Positions 23,321 to 35,900 of a stretch of 64,000 bases of DNA are shown here, in pieces (the stretch's first letter is position 1; every line of letters begins with the position of its first letter). Source of the DNA: Hygrophila difformis (Eukaryota > Streptophyta > Magnoliopsida > Lamiales > Acanthaceae). Position numbers and translations under genes: made by a program. Location of the stretch: NCBI GenBank assembly GCA_030278955.1, contig JAOANR010000001.1, positions 19,633,468-19,697,467 of the forward strand. The letters are read 5' to 3'. Below the pieces are notes generated by a model that saw only the letters and a program-made list of their open reading frames with translations, did no database searches and was not told the origin of the DNA.

Positions 23321-24320
23321 AGGGTAGTTATAAATTCACAAAATATACAAAAAGAACTAATTTATTTTTGGTGGATGAAAAAAAAAAGTAAATTTTATAT
23401 TTAATTTGGAGGTGCTATATGTGGAGTATATGATATAGAAGTATAGTGGATTGGTTGACATTTGATCATCTAGATTCTAGGCTGCCTGAAACATAGCTAG
23501 CCAAACCAAATTGGGTAATACTATAAAATGATTTCCACTCATTCAGTTTGCTTTAATTTGTTCTTTTCAATGTATGTGAGTTGTCAAAACAAATTGTTAC
23601 AAGAAATCCATTACAAAACAGTGGTATATACTTTCACTAATAACTAATTCCACCAAACAGTGTCAGCCGAACGAGGTTGGAGCATCCGATGATCCATTAC
23701 AAATTCATGTCTCTGACGATCTGAAACTACAATTAAATTCCCATTCCTCACTGTGACAACATGTTCAATTATAACCATATATGCATTGTCAAAATTCCTG
23801 TACAGTCACAAGGCCCATAAAGTCAGAAATATTCATGGAATGAAAAAAATTCTACGACACAATGGCCACTCTGCCCTATTCCTTTTAATGACTTCCTATT
23901 CAAACCTGGAAATTAAACTGCATTCATTCTGTAAACTAACCTAACTAGGAAAATAACCAACAATTTGGAATTTTCTAAGTTTGGACTATTTTAATTTACA
24001 AATTCTTCCTCATAACCCTTTTCTCTGTTCATTCACTAATCAATATTAGTTTAACTAAAAAAGAACTATACATATACACCCTTGCATGAACACAATTGAA
24101 GAAACAACAAATGGTTAATGGTTGAGTGCAAACAAAATATGTAGCCAAAGGTACAAAAAGACCCCAAATAATTATCAATGATAAGACTAATTTTGTTTTA
24201 TGTGTAAATCACAAGCTACTGCTATTTTTGTCCGCTTTTTAATCATCTTTCCACAATTTTCTCAAGTGGGACCTCTTCTTTATAATAATAATAATAATAC
24301 TAATAATAATCATATCTTCC

Positions 24321-24330
24321 CTATTTATAC
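24321..24330 (+). promoter_or_regulatory. TATA box of the XTH gene
   Basis: ctatttatac lies 118-127 bp upstream of the ATG, just after an (ATA)n/(TAA)n run at 24281-24311. Confidence 0.5.
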
Positions 24331-24447
24331 CCTCCCAATGCTCACAATTCCATACACTAGCTAGATACATTCACAATCTTTTTTTTAATTATAATAAGCC
24401 TTTCTTTTATTTGCTTTTTCACAATAACACATTGTAGGATTACAAAA

Positions 24448-25744
24448 ATGGGTGTCCTTGTTTCCCCCCTTCTTATGTTTTTCCTTTCTATATTGAGCAG
24501 CATAATGGTTATGAGGTGCCATGGGTACATTTCCGGCTCAAGCATTTCCTCCTTGCCATTCAACCAACTGTACAGAAACCTTTGGGGACCTCAGCATCAA
24601 ACCCTAGACCAGTCTGGCACTCTCACCATTTGGCTTGACAGATCCTCCGGTATTTGTAAACCTATTTGTTATAAATATGTGATAAAAACCTCTTTTATCA
24701 CTTATTTTTCTCTTTATCTAATCAGATCTAAAATATTCCAGTAAGAGCCTCTTATTGCACCACATCTCTTATCAATAAGATGCATAACCTCTTATTCTAT
24801 TATATAAGAGGTTCTGCATCTTATTCTATCAAACTCAATGAATGGAATAAGTCATAAGAGGTTCTGCATCTTATTCAATCAAACCAGGCCGCGTTACGCT
24901 AACGTCCACACCAATTCATATACATTAATGGAAATGTATAACTATTTGATGTTAAATTGACAGGGAGTGGATTCAAATCACTAAACCCTTATGCCTCCGG
25001 CTACTTTGGTGCCAATATCAAGCTGCAGCCTGGTTACACTGCCGGAGTTATTACATCATTCTATGTACGTAAGATTCAAGATTCTGATCAACTATATATA
25101 ATGAATCACTTTTGTTGTTAAAAATGCTGTGATAATATATAATTAATTTACACCCCCCCAAAAAAATATATATATGAACGAACAGCTATCAAACGGGGAA
25201 GCTCATCCGGGGGATCACGACGAGATCGACATTGAATTTCTGGGGACAACACAGGACAAGCCGTATGTGTTGCAGACAAACGTGTACATGAAAGGGAGTG
25301 GAGATGGCCATATTATCGGCAGAGAGGTCAAATTCCACCTCTGGTTCGACCCCACCAAAGATTTTCACCATTATGCCATTCTATGGAATCCTTCTGAAAT
25401 CATGTGAGTCCTCCTCACTCACTCTTAGCTTGTCCCTCCTCATTTTCATATTTAATACTACACAATTTAATATCTATTTACTTTAACACCTACCCAAACA
25501 TATCTATCATCAATCTAACTATATACTGTATTTGACTATTTGCCCATGCACTTCTAAACCCCAACTAGCATATTTTTTTATTTTGGTTTTAAAATTATTG
25601 CAAATAATTTCAAAATAGCTTTAGCTTTAATATACTTTATTTATCTCAAAATAGAAGACGAAACATGATAAATAATGACACGCCCGTTTTCATTTAACTT
25701 TCTTTATACTAAATCTCCTCAATTCATATATCTATTTATACACT

Positions 25745-25775
<31 letters not shown>

Positions 25776-27301
25776 TAATTATTTCAATCACGAACTATAC
25801 TTTATTGGCGACAAAATTGCATATCCATGTACAATGAATTTTTTGGAATATAAATTAAATATTATTAATGGAGGCCAACGTCGATCATTCAGGAAGATGT
25901 GACGTAGCGATAATATTAATGTCTATCGTATATAGTAGTAGTATATATATATGTACTATAAACCAATAAATGTAGCTTGGTAAAAGTATTAATTATGGTC
26001 CATATTTGTCCATGGATAGTCTAGCTAAAAAAATTATGGTCCATGGATATTGACATGCATGAGGTCAATTCTTTTTAAAGTTAAAGTTATTAACTCATTT
26101 TGAATTGTCATATGACCTCACCCAAAATGAATAATTATACACTTTATCAAACCACAAAAGTCTCGCCATGATTTTGCAAAGATCTCATCATCACAAGTTA
26201 ATAATTATATATTGCTTATCATAACAAATTCACTCTATTCTAATAATCATTTTAAATACATTAATAATAACATTAAACGATTATGCATGTACTGTAGTAA
26301 TTTTTTTAAAAACATTATGGACAAGACTTTGACTGTTTTGTGCTAGAAAACCAGTATATTGTTTTAACGCCGGTGAACGTTAATTATGAAAGAAATCAAG
26401 ATTTTATCAACAGTTTTAAGAAATTCAACGACTTATTCAACAACACTAAAATAAGGTTTAGATAGCATATTGAATTGGAAAAGTTGAGCAGTACTGATCC
26501 AATATGTGTTTCGTGTTGAGTATTGATGATGTGTGTGTTGTGTATTTAATAGTGTATGGGCTGTATAAAAACACCCAACACATATAAAGCACTTCATCAT
26601 ATACAAACACTCTTTCAGCACTTCAGCATAAACTGATTCAGCTCCCTAACCAAATCGAAAAATAATACTACTATTTTTTTTTAGAAGAGCTAAATAATAG
26701 TACTACTAGTAGTGAATACTATATCAGACGTGATTAATTAATAATCCTATATTACTATCAAGTCTTAATAATTGGTGGGGGCAAAACCGGTACAGTACTA
26801 CAGTACAGATTATATTACAGACCCCATACAAAATAAAGTTCCCATAATTTTCCCCCGTACGTGTCTCAAATTAAACGAATTGATATATCTCCATCGCTGC
26901 CTGCAATTATTATTCGATGGTGATTTAGAATGTCGTTTCAAAGTAACTCTCAAACTTATAATAATTTTTTTTTCGACGCAAGATTTTTTGTGGACAATGT
27001 ACCGATCCGGCGTTACCCAAAGAAGAGCGAGGCGACGTTTCCGACGAGGCCAATGTGGGTTTACGGTTCGATTTGGGACGCGTCGTCGTGGGCCACGGAG
27101 AACGGACGGTACAAGGCCGACTATTCGTACCAACCGTTTGTGGCCAGGTACAACGGTTTCAAGATAGGCGGCGGTGGCGGCGGAGGGCTGAGCGGGCAGC
27201 AGGCGGCGGCGATGGCGAATGCTCAGAATAGGTACATGTTTTATGATTATTGTCGTGATTCGCAGAGAGACCACAGCCTGACCCCGGAGTGTTATCGTTA
27301 G
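24448..27301 (+). CDS. Xyloglucan endotransglucosylase/hydrolase, group IIIA (XTH31/32-like)
   Basis: A GH16 cell-wall enzyme that cuts, and may rejoin, xyloglucan chains in the apoplast; group IIIA members are mainly hydrolases. Exons: 24448-24649, 24964-25064, 25186-25403, 26983-27301, all with GT-AG introns and in frame (840 nt, 279 residues). A signal peptide covers about residues 1-26. The catalytic motif [10 protein letters not shown] is at 112-121, with Glu114 as expected nucleophile and Glu118 as acid/base. IIIA-type wording follows ([50 protein letters not shown]) and a C-terminal XET_C segment ending [11 protein letters not shown]. In relatives, the loop after YNGFK is longer and holds a Cys pair. 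Here it is a run of seven Gly ([14 protein letters not shown]), making the protein about 20 residues short. The third intron is 1.58 kb. Likely functional. Confidence 0.92.
24774..24825. repeat. Hairpin within XTH intron 1
   Basis: 22-bp arms (24774-24795 and 24804-24825) with one mismatch and an 8-nt loop. The phrase taagaggttctgcatcttatt recurs as a direct copy at about 24855-24876. Probably a MITE fragment. Confidence 0.75.
25748..25772. repeat. (AT)n microsatellite in XTH intron 3
   Basis: About 13 AT units; the rest of the 1.58-kb intron shows no gene. Confidence 0.9.
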
Positions 27302-28028
27302 GACATGAGGGGATGGGTGTGTCGGATTGGGGCATGAGTTGCCAAAGATATGATAGTATATGTAATAATAGACGATTGAAAAGGAAAGAGTAGGTGGAGA
27401 AAAGGAAGGATGGAGTGCAAGAAATGGTTCGTTTTGTTTTTTTTGTTTCGTGGGTTTTTTTGTTTGTTTGGTTTAATTAGTTGATAATGTACTATAAGTT
27501 GTTTACGGTTGATTGAAAGTGAATACGAGTGTGGTGGGGTTTTGTCATTTAGTGTCGACGGCCGTATGGTGTCATACTCATGTCCCTATGCATGACACAA
27601 ATGTAATATTCCAATTACTATATACTATGTATTTGGTTTTTAATTAATATAATCGGATAATATTATTTGTTCAAAGTTAGTAGTATTTGGTATGACTAGG
27701 TGGAGGTGTGGGAAACTGAAGTTGTTTGAAAGTTGTAGATTTAGATAGGGGCTGGAGTTTTTATTTTATATAAAGTTTGTTTAGAAGTAGTTGCAGTTTT
27801 TAAGACGGTAAAATAAATTAATTAAATTGAAAAGTAATTTTTGAAAGCTGTCGAAAGCTACTAAGAATATGGTTATTATTTTGATATAAAATCTAAAACT
27901 CCCTAAAATTGTCAAAATTAAAGCTTTCAAAAATTGTGTGTAGAACAAACCCCAATACTGGTGTATTAGAAGTAGATTTCTAGTTTGGTCATTTTCATTT
28001 GGCAATGTTTTTAACGAGGTGCATATTT

Positions 28029-28198
28029 TTTTTGGAGGAGCCATTGAAGGCCTGGAAAGAGGTGGTGGGAGTCCATGCCACACAATTACAAAGGAGAATT
28101 AAAGGGAGGGATAGGGGGCCGGTGGGAATCGAACCTCCAACCTTCCGTTGGAAATCAAAGGACTTAACCGCTTGGGCTAGGTCCTCATCCCCTATCGG
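28029..28198 (-). mobile_element. Complete SINE with 11-bp target duplication
   Basis: On the minus strand it opens GAGGACCTAGCCCAAGCGG (A box TAGCCCAAGCGG) and has GGTTCGATTCC (B box) at tRNA spacing. It ends ...CAATGGCTCCTCC plus an A tail. Flanks ggtgcatattt repeat at 28018-28028 and 28199-28209. The head resembles a Ser/Leu-type tRNA but lacks a full cloverleaf, so it is not a tRNA gene. It is the reference copy for the truncated insert at 19432. Confidence 0.85.
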
Positions 28199-29479
28199 GG
28201 TGCATATTTACATTAACGGATTGATTAATCTTGATATATCATTTTGTCAAGACTTATTATATGTAGACTTTAGTTATATAACAATTTTTACTAATTTATG
28301 GGATAATTGAACTATGTGGGATAGAGTTCAGTCACAAATTAAACTCACAATATTATAAAATTTTGGACCTGCTTAGAATTACAATTATTCTTTGGTGGGC
28401 TTTTCACATGGGTCACCTATCGACATGCACACAACACGATGAATAAATAAGCCCAAGTGTGATTTTTTAAAAAAAAAAAATTAAAAAAAAATTCTGGACC
28501 TCCAAACCTGGACTATTTGTTGCCTCCATTTTGGAACCTAAAACCCCTTTCAGCAACTCTCCCTTTTTTGTTCTTTCTTAAAATTTAGTTTCTTCTTGTC
28601 TCTTTTTCATTTTCATTTACCTGAATTTTGAAGATGGGATATGCTCTATTTTAACATTCTCATCATTGATCTATTTGTCTTTTGTTGTCACCTTTAAGTC
28701 TGAAATTATTTGTCTTGCTTCCTTTTTTCAAGGGAAATTATTAAAAAAGGCCAGCAGTCCAAATACATACCAATACAAGGCCAGCATACCAAATACATTA
28801 TGTATTAATACCAATATACCAAATACACCCCAAATCAGGACCTCCCCTTTATTTTAATTCAATAATGAAAATATAGTGTGAAATTATAAGAAAGCCCTTA
28901 CCTTTTATCCTTTTTCTGACCAAATGATGAGATGGCTTCAAGTGAGACAAAAATGGTGTTGAGCTTTGGTGGGTTCAAAAATGTGGGCGGCTTCTTCTTC
29001 CTCTCATGCGACAAAATCGAACGCCATTAATGAGCATCTCCACAATTTGGCAGCGAAGCAACAGCGGGCGCAAGGGTGTTAAGGACATCGGCGACCTCCA
29101 TTTTCGTCATTTTAGGGCGGAAGAGGCAGGAAACGGGAGCAGGTGTTTTTTCTGTGATTTCTAGTTGTGAATCTTGTTGAGGAAGCTCCTTGAGAAGCCT
29201 AAAGCACGCACAGCTTAGGGCAAGTGGCGGGGGAGTAGATTCGCGTTATTGGTGGGTGGAAGGAGAAGGTTGTAAGAGGATTTAGGGTTTGAAGAACCTT
29301 AGGGATTTGAGAGGCTGTTATTTAGGATTTTCTACAGGGTTATCGGAAGGGAGTAGCGGTGACGAAGATGGAAACCAGTCGGGAGCAAGGGGTTCGGCAA
29401 GAGGTCATGTTATCTGCCATTACAATGCCCAGTCCATCTCATGCAGATAAGGGATGGCGATGCCCTTTTGGATGTGTAT

Positions 29480-30830
29480 GAAAAGGTGATGGAGAAATAG
29501 GGAAGTGTATGTTCAGCTACGCACACGCTCCATTATGATGAAACCGACGGGGGTTACACAATGGAGATAATGATCGATGACGATGTGAGAAGAATGTCGA
29601 ACTTGAACCGGGCAAAGGGACTGGCGTTTGGGAAGATGACAGTGATGGACCGGGAAGTAAGAAGCACGATCATGTAAAGGTTTCCTGAAATTGCATTGAG
29701 CTGCTTGCTTTTTAAATATTTAGCTAAATGAGAGCGTATAAATGGTTTTATTCTGTAGATGATGCGTGGTTATGACCATAGCTATATATTTCAGTAGCAT
29801 CTGGCAATCTGCGTACCAATGACCATGATTCTTGAAATATGAAAGTGGTTCTTTGCATTGGTGTTTTTTGTACACAACACTGGTATACGCTTACACAAAT
29901 GAAATTCGTCAAACATGCACAAAACTGGTATTCCTGCTGAATAACAAGTTTCTAACGTTCAAGTAACTTGTACTGCAGGGAACAAACGGTGGCACAAGAT
30001 GACCTGGACGACGAAGATACCGATGACGAGGAGGATCAGAAGGTTATATGGGCCAATGCAGTAAAGGGAGTAGGACAAAAGTTTATGAATAGGATCATTT
30101 TCGGAAGGTGCATGCAAATCATTATATAGTTCTTCGGCGTGGATATAAATTCGTTCACAAAAACAAAAGCATGATATACATAAAATGCACCACGGAAGGT
30201 TGTGGCTGGCGCATATATGCATCATTACACAAGGTTTACAACTCGATTGCGATTCGCATGTGCACGTTGACTTACGGCTGCGGTATTAATAATCTGCAAT
30301 CGAGGACTCACCTAAATATGAATGCAACATGGGTAGCGGCATTCATAAAAGATAAAATGCGGGCACCCGAACTACACAGCGAACATGGCCATCGCTGATA
30401 TTCACGCCGCATTCAAGAGGGGCTGTCGTCCACTTATTGAACTTAATGGCACCCATATCAAATCAAATTAGAAAGGCGCAATACTAGCCGTTGTTGGTAA
30501 AGATGCAAATGGCGGGTTCATGACTCTAGCATTCGCAGGTATGTATATTTCGTGAGATTGTCGTTCATGAAGAAGAGGGCCATCGTTTGACCTTCTACAG
30601 ATGTGTAGTTCCGAATATTTGGGATTTGTGTTTTCCTCACCGGGGTGTTTTTTTACAGTTGTTGACGGAGAGAAGAAGGGGAATTAGGAGAGGTTTGTTT
30701 GCGGATAAGGTATTTACTAGACGATGCAAATAAAGAGAATTGTGCCGAATTCACATTTTTCACTGACCGCCACTCAGGTTTAACTGTAATACTACAATTG
30801 GCTTGGTGTATTGTGTTTGGGTTTGCATGG
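29480..30830 (+). pseudogene. MULE (mudrA-type) transposase relic
   Basis: Translated pieces in order: a PB1-like N-terminus (HYDETDGGYTMEIMIDDDVRR, about 29530-29600); an acidic stretch (QDDLDDEDTDDEED, about 29997-30040); and the Mutator DNA-binding zinc segment (30108-30290), including CTTEGCGWRIYAS. The start of the DDE domain follows at about 30400-30540 (LNGTH where active copies read DGTH, then GKDANGGFMTLAFA). After a probable intron (gcag|gtatgt ... ttttacag|, about 30540-30658) comes the second-Asp region FFTDRHSGL near 30760. Several stops, a frame change near 30370 and the lost first Asp show it is dead. It encoded the DNA-cutting enzyme of the element. Confidence 0.75.
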
Positions 30831-31789
30831 TTTCAGTACTTGAATCTATCCTGTATTAGGATGGTTTCAATATATGATATAATTTTCAATGCAATGAAAT
30901 TATCAGCTTCGTATACATATTTTAAGAAGAAAATGTGCACATCATATTTACACCCTACATTTTATACAGGACATCAAGTAAAGAAAATATAAGTCAACAA
31001 GAATAAAGAACACCAATGTATTGAACACATAATACCTATATTACTTGATTAGGACCAGAACGAACAAGGCAAGAAAAACCACGAAACAACAAATTTTCCA
31101 CTCTATGCCCCCACATTCTCCATCATTTTTGTGGTGCAACGGGCTCATAATTATATGGGAGTGATTTTATTTATGTAGTTGAGAGATGAAAATAGCGTGC
31201 CAACTCATTAAGTTTGGTGGGTGGGTAGTTGTGTGTGACAAGTATAAGTCATTTACTTTGGTAGGTGAGTAATGGTGTATTACAAGTATAATTAATGTTG
31301 TGGAAATATAGACTACATTGTTGGGTCACATCAATCTCAAATTTTGAAATATTGCGCTCCGCATGCATATGTTATTGGATAAACTCTTTTAATTATCGAG
31401 AATATCACTTGTCATGAGCATGAACAACATACATTATGTATGACAAATACCATTTACACACAATTGTAATACATTTTCTTTTAAATTGCATACTATTCTA
31501 TATGTTCAGTATGTTCAGGGTTATTGATGTTGTGAATGAATGGTTTTGGATTTTTTTTTTTTTGCAATCCCACAATTAAAAAAAAAAAAAGGAATATCAG
31601 CTTTCATTCTGGACGACCCATTGCATACCAGTCTTGATAATTCGTAAACTATGAAGGAAATCCTAGTATATTTCCATGCATGGGTACTAGCAATGGGAAA
31701 TGAGTTCATAGATCCTTACTCACTCATATAGGACACATTTATCCTTGAATGTATTTCCTCAATTCGTGAATGTTTTTGACAGACCCACC

Positions 31790-32713
31790 TCAGTTCGTCC
31801 TATCCTTAACAGTGGGCTCGGTCACCATTGGCTCCGTCTCCTGCTGAGCATCGGGCTGGACTGACGCTTTGGTATCCTTTAGAAGTCGCAATGCCCTTTT
31901 AGCATGGTGTAACTTCATATCAACAGTCCGCTCCATGTCCCAGAATTCACTATCATTCCACAGGAATGCCTCCGCCCACCACATAACGTGAACCCCACAG
32001 TCCAAACTCGTATCTCCATGCTGTCTGCATGTCTTTTTTTCCACGACCCCATCACTGAATTGTAAATCATGGTTGTTGTTCATGTACCATATTATGAAAT
32101 CCGCATGTGATTATAATTGAATACTGATGTAAAGCACACATTATAGAAATCTTCAGATAAAGGGAAATACCAAACATTGAAACGTCTAATACCGAAACTA
32201 GAACTTTGATTACGAGATAATTTAAAACATGGATACTTACAATTTTTTTATACCCAAAAATGTAATTCGGTAAACACGTTGCTTTTTTCTGCGTGTCTCT
32301 GGTGTGTACAGTGGGGGATCTGCCTTACGCTTCCCCCGTTGTTTAGTTGTAGACAACGAATTAAGTGTAAGCGGATCAAACTGTGATGGTATAGAATGAG
32401 AGAGAATTAGCATTCACTCTACTACCATTGCCGCCTCGTTATGAGATAGCAAAACAATTTTCATCGCCATTCCAATATTTCCCTCAACCATACCTTTTGG
32501 ATTTTTCACCTTCACAATGGATTCCTGCTTCCCATATGTCGCTGCCCACGCAACCTTCTCACTAACACAATCATCACTGTCGTCATTGCTCTCCTCAAGC
32601 TCTCCATGATACTCGGATCCGTCACTGCTTGAGGCCTTGGCAGCGTGGTTCTTCTTCGCTTCATCCTCTGTGTCATCCTCTGACTTATAATCCTCATCCA
32701 TGTTGGTCTCTGT
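31790..32713 (-). pseudogene. Ulp1-like (C48) cysteine peptidase relic, 3' part
   Basis: The minus strand at 32083-31790 reads QHGDTSLDCGVHVMWWAEAF, the Gln...Asp-Cys-Gly block of the C48 (SUMO-peptidase-like) fold. Upstream at 32701-32414 is an acidic, low-complexity segment (DEDYKSEDDTEDE). The His and Asp blocks were not found. Such peptidases are carried by KI-type MULEs next to the transposase, as in the neighbouring element. Their role in transposition is not known. Confidence 0.6.
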
Positions 32714-32999
32714 CTCATCGCTCGTATCTCTTCATGATTCTTCCCATGCACCATATAATACTTGAAACTTTTGACAATTTCCTACTATATGAGTATTTTC
32801 TGAAATCTAATAATCCCAGTTTAATTTTATTTAAAGAAACCAAATTATGAAGATGGAGTTGGGATTAGGGATATGTTTATAGGTTGTCACGTTTTTATAT
32901 ACTCATGTAGGAAACTGTGGCCCGAAAGCGCACGGTGTCAAAAATTGCAGTAATTTATAGTAAGACCGGATCGTTCACTGGAGGATGTGCGATAGAAGC

Positions 33000-35900
33000 A
33001 GGGCCCACGTCGTTTTACTAGATTTTCCACTCGTATTTCTCTAGTCGGTTTGAAGTTGGACTAACAACTACATGACTGAATCTAATCTAAACTATGAATG
33101 CAGTGAAATAAAGTAGATAGAATTATTCTAGAAAGCGAATTATATTTAATCTAAGAAAGCAGTAAAACAAATCTAAAATTGAGACAGAAGGGACAGGAAG
33201 AAAAGAATTAAGATTGGACAGGATTCAGATAAAACACAATTAAACTTCCACTTTAATACACAGATCTTTGTTTGGGATAATCCTTTCACTAACTCTCATG
33301 CTCCTATACCACGTTCCCTTTAACAGACAGGTACTTATAGTAGAGGTATACATGCTCTTAAGACAACAAACTCTAAGATACCACAAACTCATAACTCCTC
33401 TTGCAATGCCTTGCAGGAGTATGTTAGTCGTCTGTGGTGGACAAGCAACACCTGACAATTCATTAGTTGAAATGCCAAGTACTCCCATCATTCCCCCGGT
33501 CACACCCAAAGATTCTAATCACGTCCTAAACTATTCCATAACTCCCAATCCTAGTAACAGTTAGAAGTCCTCTCAATACATCCGAGTGACCTCTATAAAA
33601 GCGTTTAAAAGAAAGCGGTAAAGAAAGCATTTAAAATTCTATCACTCGGAGGTTTTAAAAGCTTCGTACTGGTAGTAAATGAGAGCCCCCAGTCAGGATG
33701 ACTGGATATGGATCAAGAATTCCCGGATCTTGGTGAACCGCTCGCAGTGTTCACTTCCTTCCGGGTGATTATGAGATACAAACTACTAAAACAAACTAAT
33801 AAATTAGTTTGTTCCGGATGCACTCACTCAAGACTCAAAAATAGGCTTTGGCAGAACAGGATAGCAGTTGAAAGAGTACTCAACCCTATCTTAGAAAATA
33901 ACCAAGGCCCGAGTGCTGTTTTTCTAGTATTATTTATCACACTGTATTTGAATCCAAGTGGATCCCATCTCGGTGTAATATCTAATACCAGATTTCCAAC
34001 ACACAACAATTTTAGAAAATAATAGATGTTTGAAAATCACTCCCTAAACAGGTACTCGACTCTCAATTAAAACACAGATCCTTTCAGTATAGGTGAGACC
34101 TAATCGCTGACTCTGCTTCTAATTCCCAAAATCAACCCCCAGTCGAATTTGAATTAGTCATAACTGTGGAGTTTATCCCTTACTTAGATCCGGATTTTAT
34201 AAATGAATTTTTGTTGGAAATTTATTGTAAAACATCTGATTTAAATCAAGACTCCTATGTCCAAGGGAAGGATCCCAAAATAATTATGACCACAATATTT
34301 ACATAATAATATCATGCATATGGTTATAAGGAAGTGTAAAATAAAATTAACCCAAAATATAATGACGGGTCTAGACAGAATTTGGAACACATATTGGAAG
34401 TGGTCGTGAGGCAAAATGGTGGCAGAATAATCGGATGGACTGCAAACATCTGCTATCCAATTTCCCAACTACTCGGATGGAATGAATTTAGACAGTAGAA
34501 ACCCTATAATGGCAGTGTCGCTACCAGTTGGATCTCTATTGTCTGTGAATTCAGATAAAAACCTACATGTTTCCTCTTTGCAAAACTCATCAGCTAATAT
34601 TGACAGATATTAACTGACTCATATTACAGATTGGAATTTGGGTTTGGAAATTAAGATAACTAAAATAAAACTGTATTTGGACAGTAATTAACTAAGTGGC
34701 TACTTCATTTCCTGATGAATGGACCGTTCGCCTGATCTCGTTAATTATTATCCAAACCATGCAAAATAACAAATAATAATCAACATACAGACTACGGGCT
34801 ACTTCATTTCCCGGTAAAGGAACCGTTCGCCAACATTATTCTGTATGTCTTTCACTGCTCATTTCATACAATGACAAAACGAAGACCACAATACATAGAA
34901 GAATAATAAAAATCATCTTGCATGAGAGACATTGGTTTCTCATGCAAGGTTTATGGATTTGGATCCATAATCATCTATTAACCTAAATAATCTCTCCTTC
35001 CATAATTAATTAATTACAGTCCAGATTATCGGTTTAGATTAAATGAATCTTGTATAATAATCTTCTAATGATGAATTGAACAAAATTCCTTACACCAAAC
35101 AACCTTTGACCTTAATTATTGCTAATCTTGATCTTAGATTATTGATGCAAGGGTTCAATTAATTAAGTGCGGAAATGGAGAATGAAAATTTTGGCAGCAT
35201 AACGCCTTATATTGCATTCAGGATATTGCGTCTTAATCCGTGGGATTAGGACGGGAATGATGCAACATAATGATGGGTTAAAGATAATAGGAAGTAAGGG
35301 TTTGGATAAAAATTTGGTGATGTTTGCCGCCAACCAACCTTTTGACGTGATCCTAGGATCACGTCATAGGGTTGGCGTCAAACGGGTTAGAATAGAGGTC
35401 ACTAATGACGCGGAACCTTATGCTACGACGCCAAAGGTTGGCGTCATGTAGGACTTAGAAATTTTTCTGTGAAAATGGGGAGGGTCATGACGTGGAACAC
35501 TAAATTACGACGCGATCCTAGGATCACGTCATGGATTCCGCATCATGAAGAACATAAACATGCAACATTATGGGGTTCCATGTCATGGATCATGGGAATT
35601 GTGTCATGACCCGTGGGGCCATGACGGAAAACACAACATGGAACAATTTTTGGCCAAAAAGCACTTATGACGCCAAACACACCCTATGACCTCAACCTGG
35701 TTGCCGTCAAAAGGTGGTAGGCGTCATAGCGCTTCTAGCATGCAAATGTTAAAACCAGAAACACTTATGACGCCAAACCTACTCATGACCTCAACTTGGT
35801 TGACGTCAAAGGGGTGGTTGGCGTCAAACGTGATCCAGAATGCAGAAAATCAATTTTTGGGCCAGAAAATGCTTATGACGCCAAACCTACCTTATGACCC

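Larger units (their letters stand above)
17560..24320. other. 6.7-kb intergenic stretch, no gene seen
   Basis: AT-rich with only short, family-less ORFs on either strand. It contains a minimal SINE insertion (19448-19483), an (AT)n tract (22281-22318), a SINE copy (about 22655-22730) and a possible Stowaway relic (about 23095-23320). The XTH promoter follows. Confidence 0.5.

Noticed and set aside
28110..28190. Nuclear tRNA-Ser/Leu gene on the minus strand
   Set aside because: A and B boxes are present, but the acceptor stem does not pair, and the sequence continues into a SINE body with A tail and target duplication.
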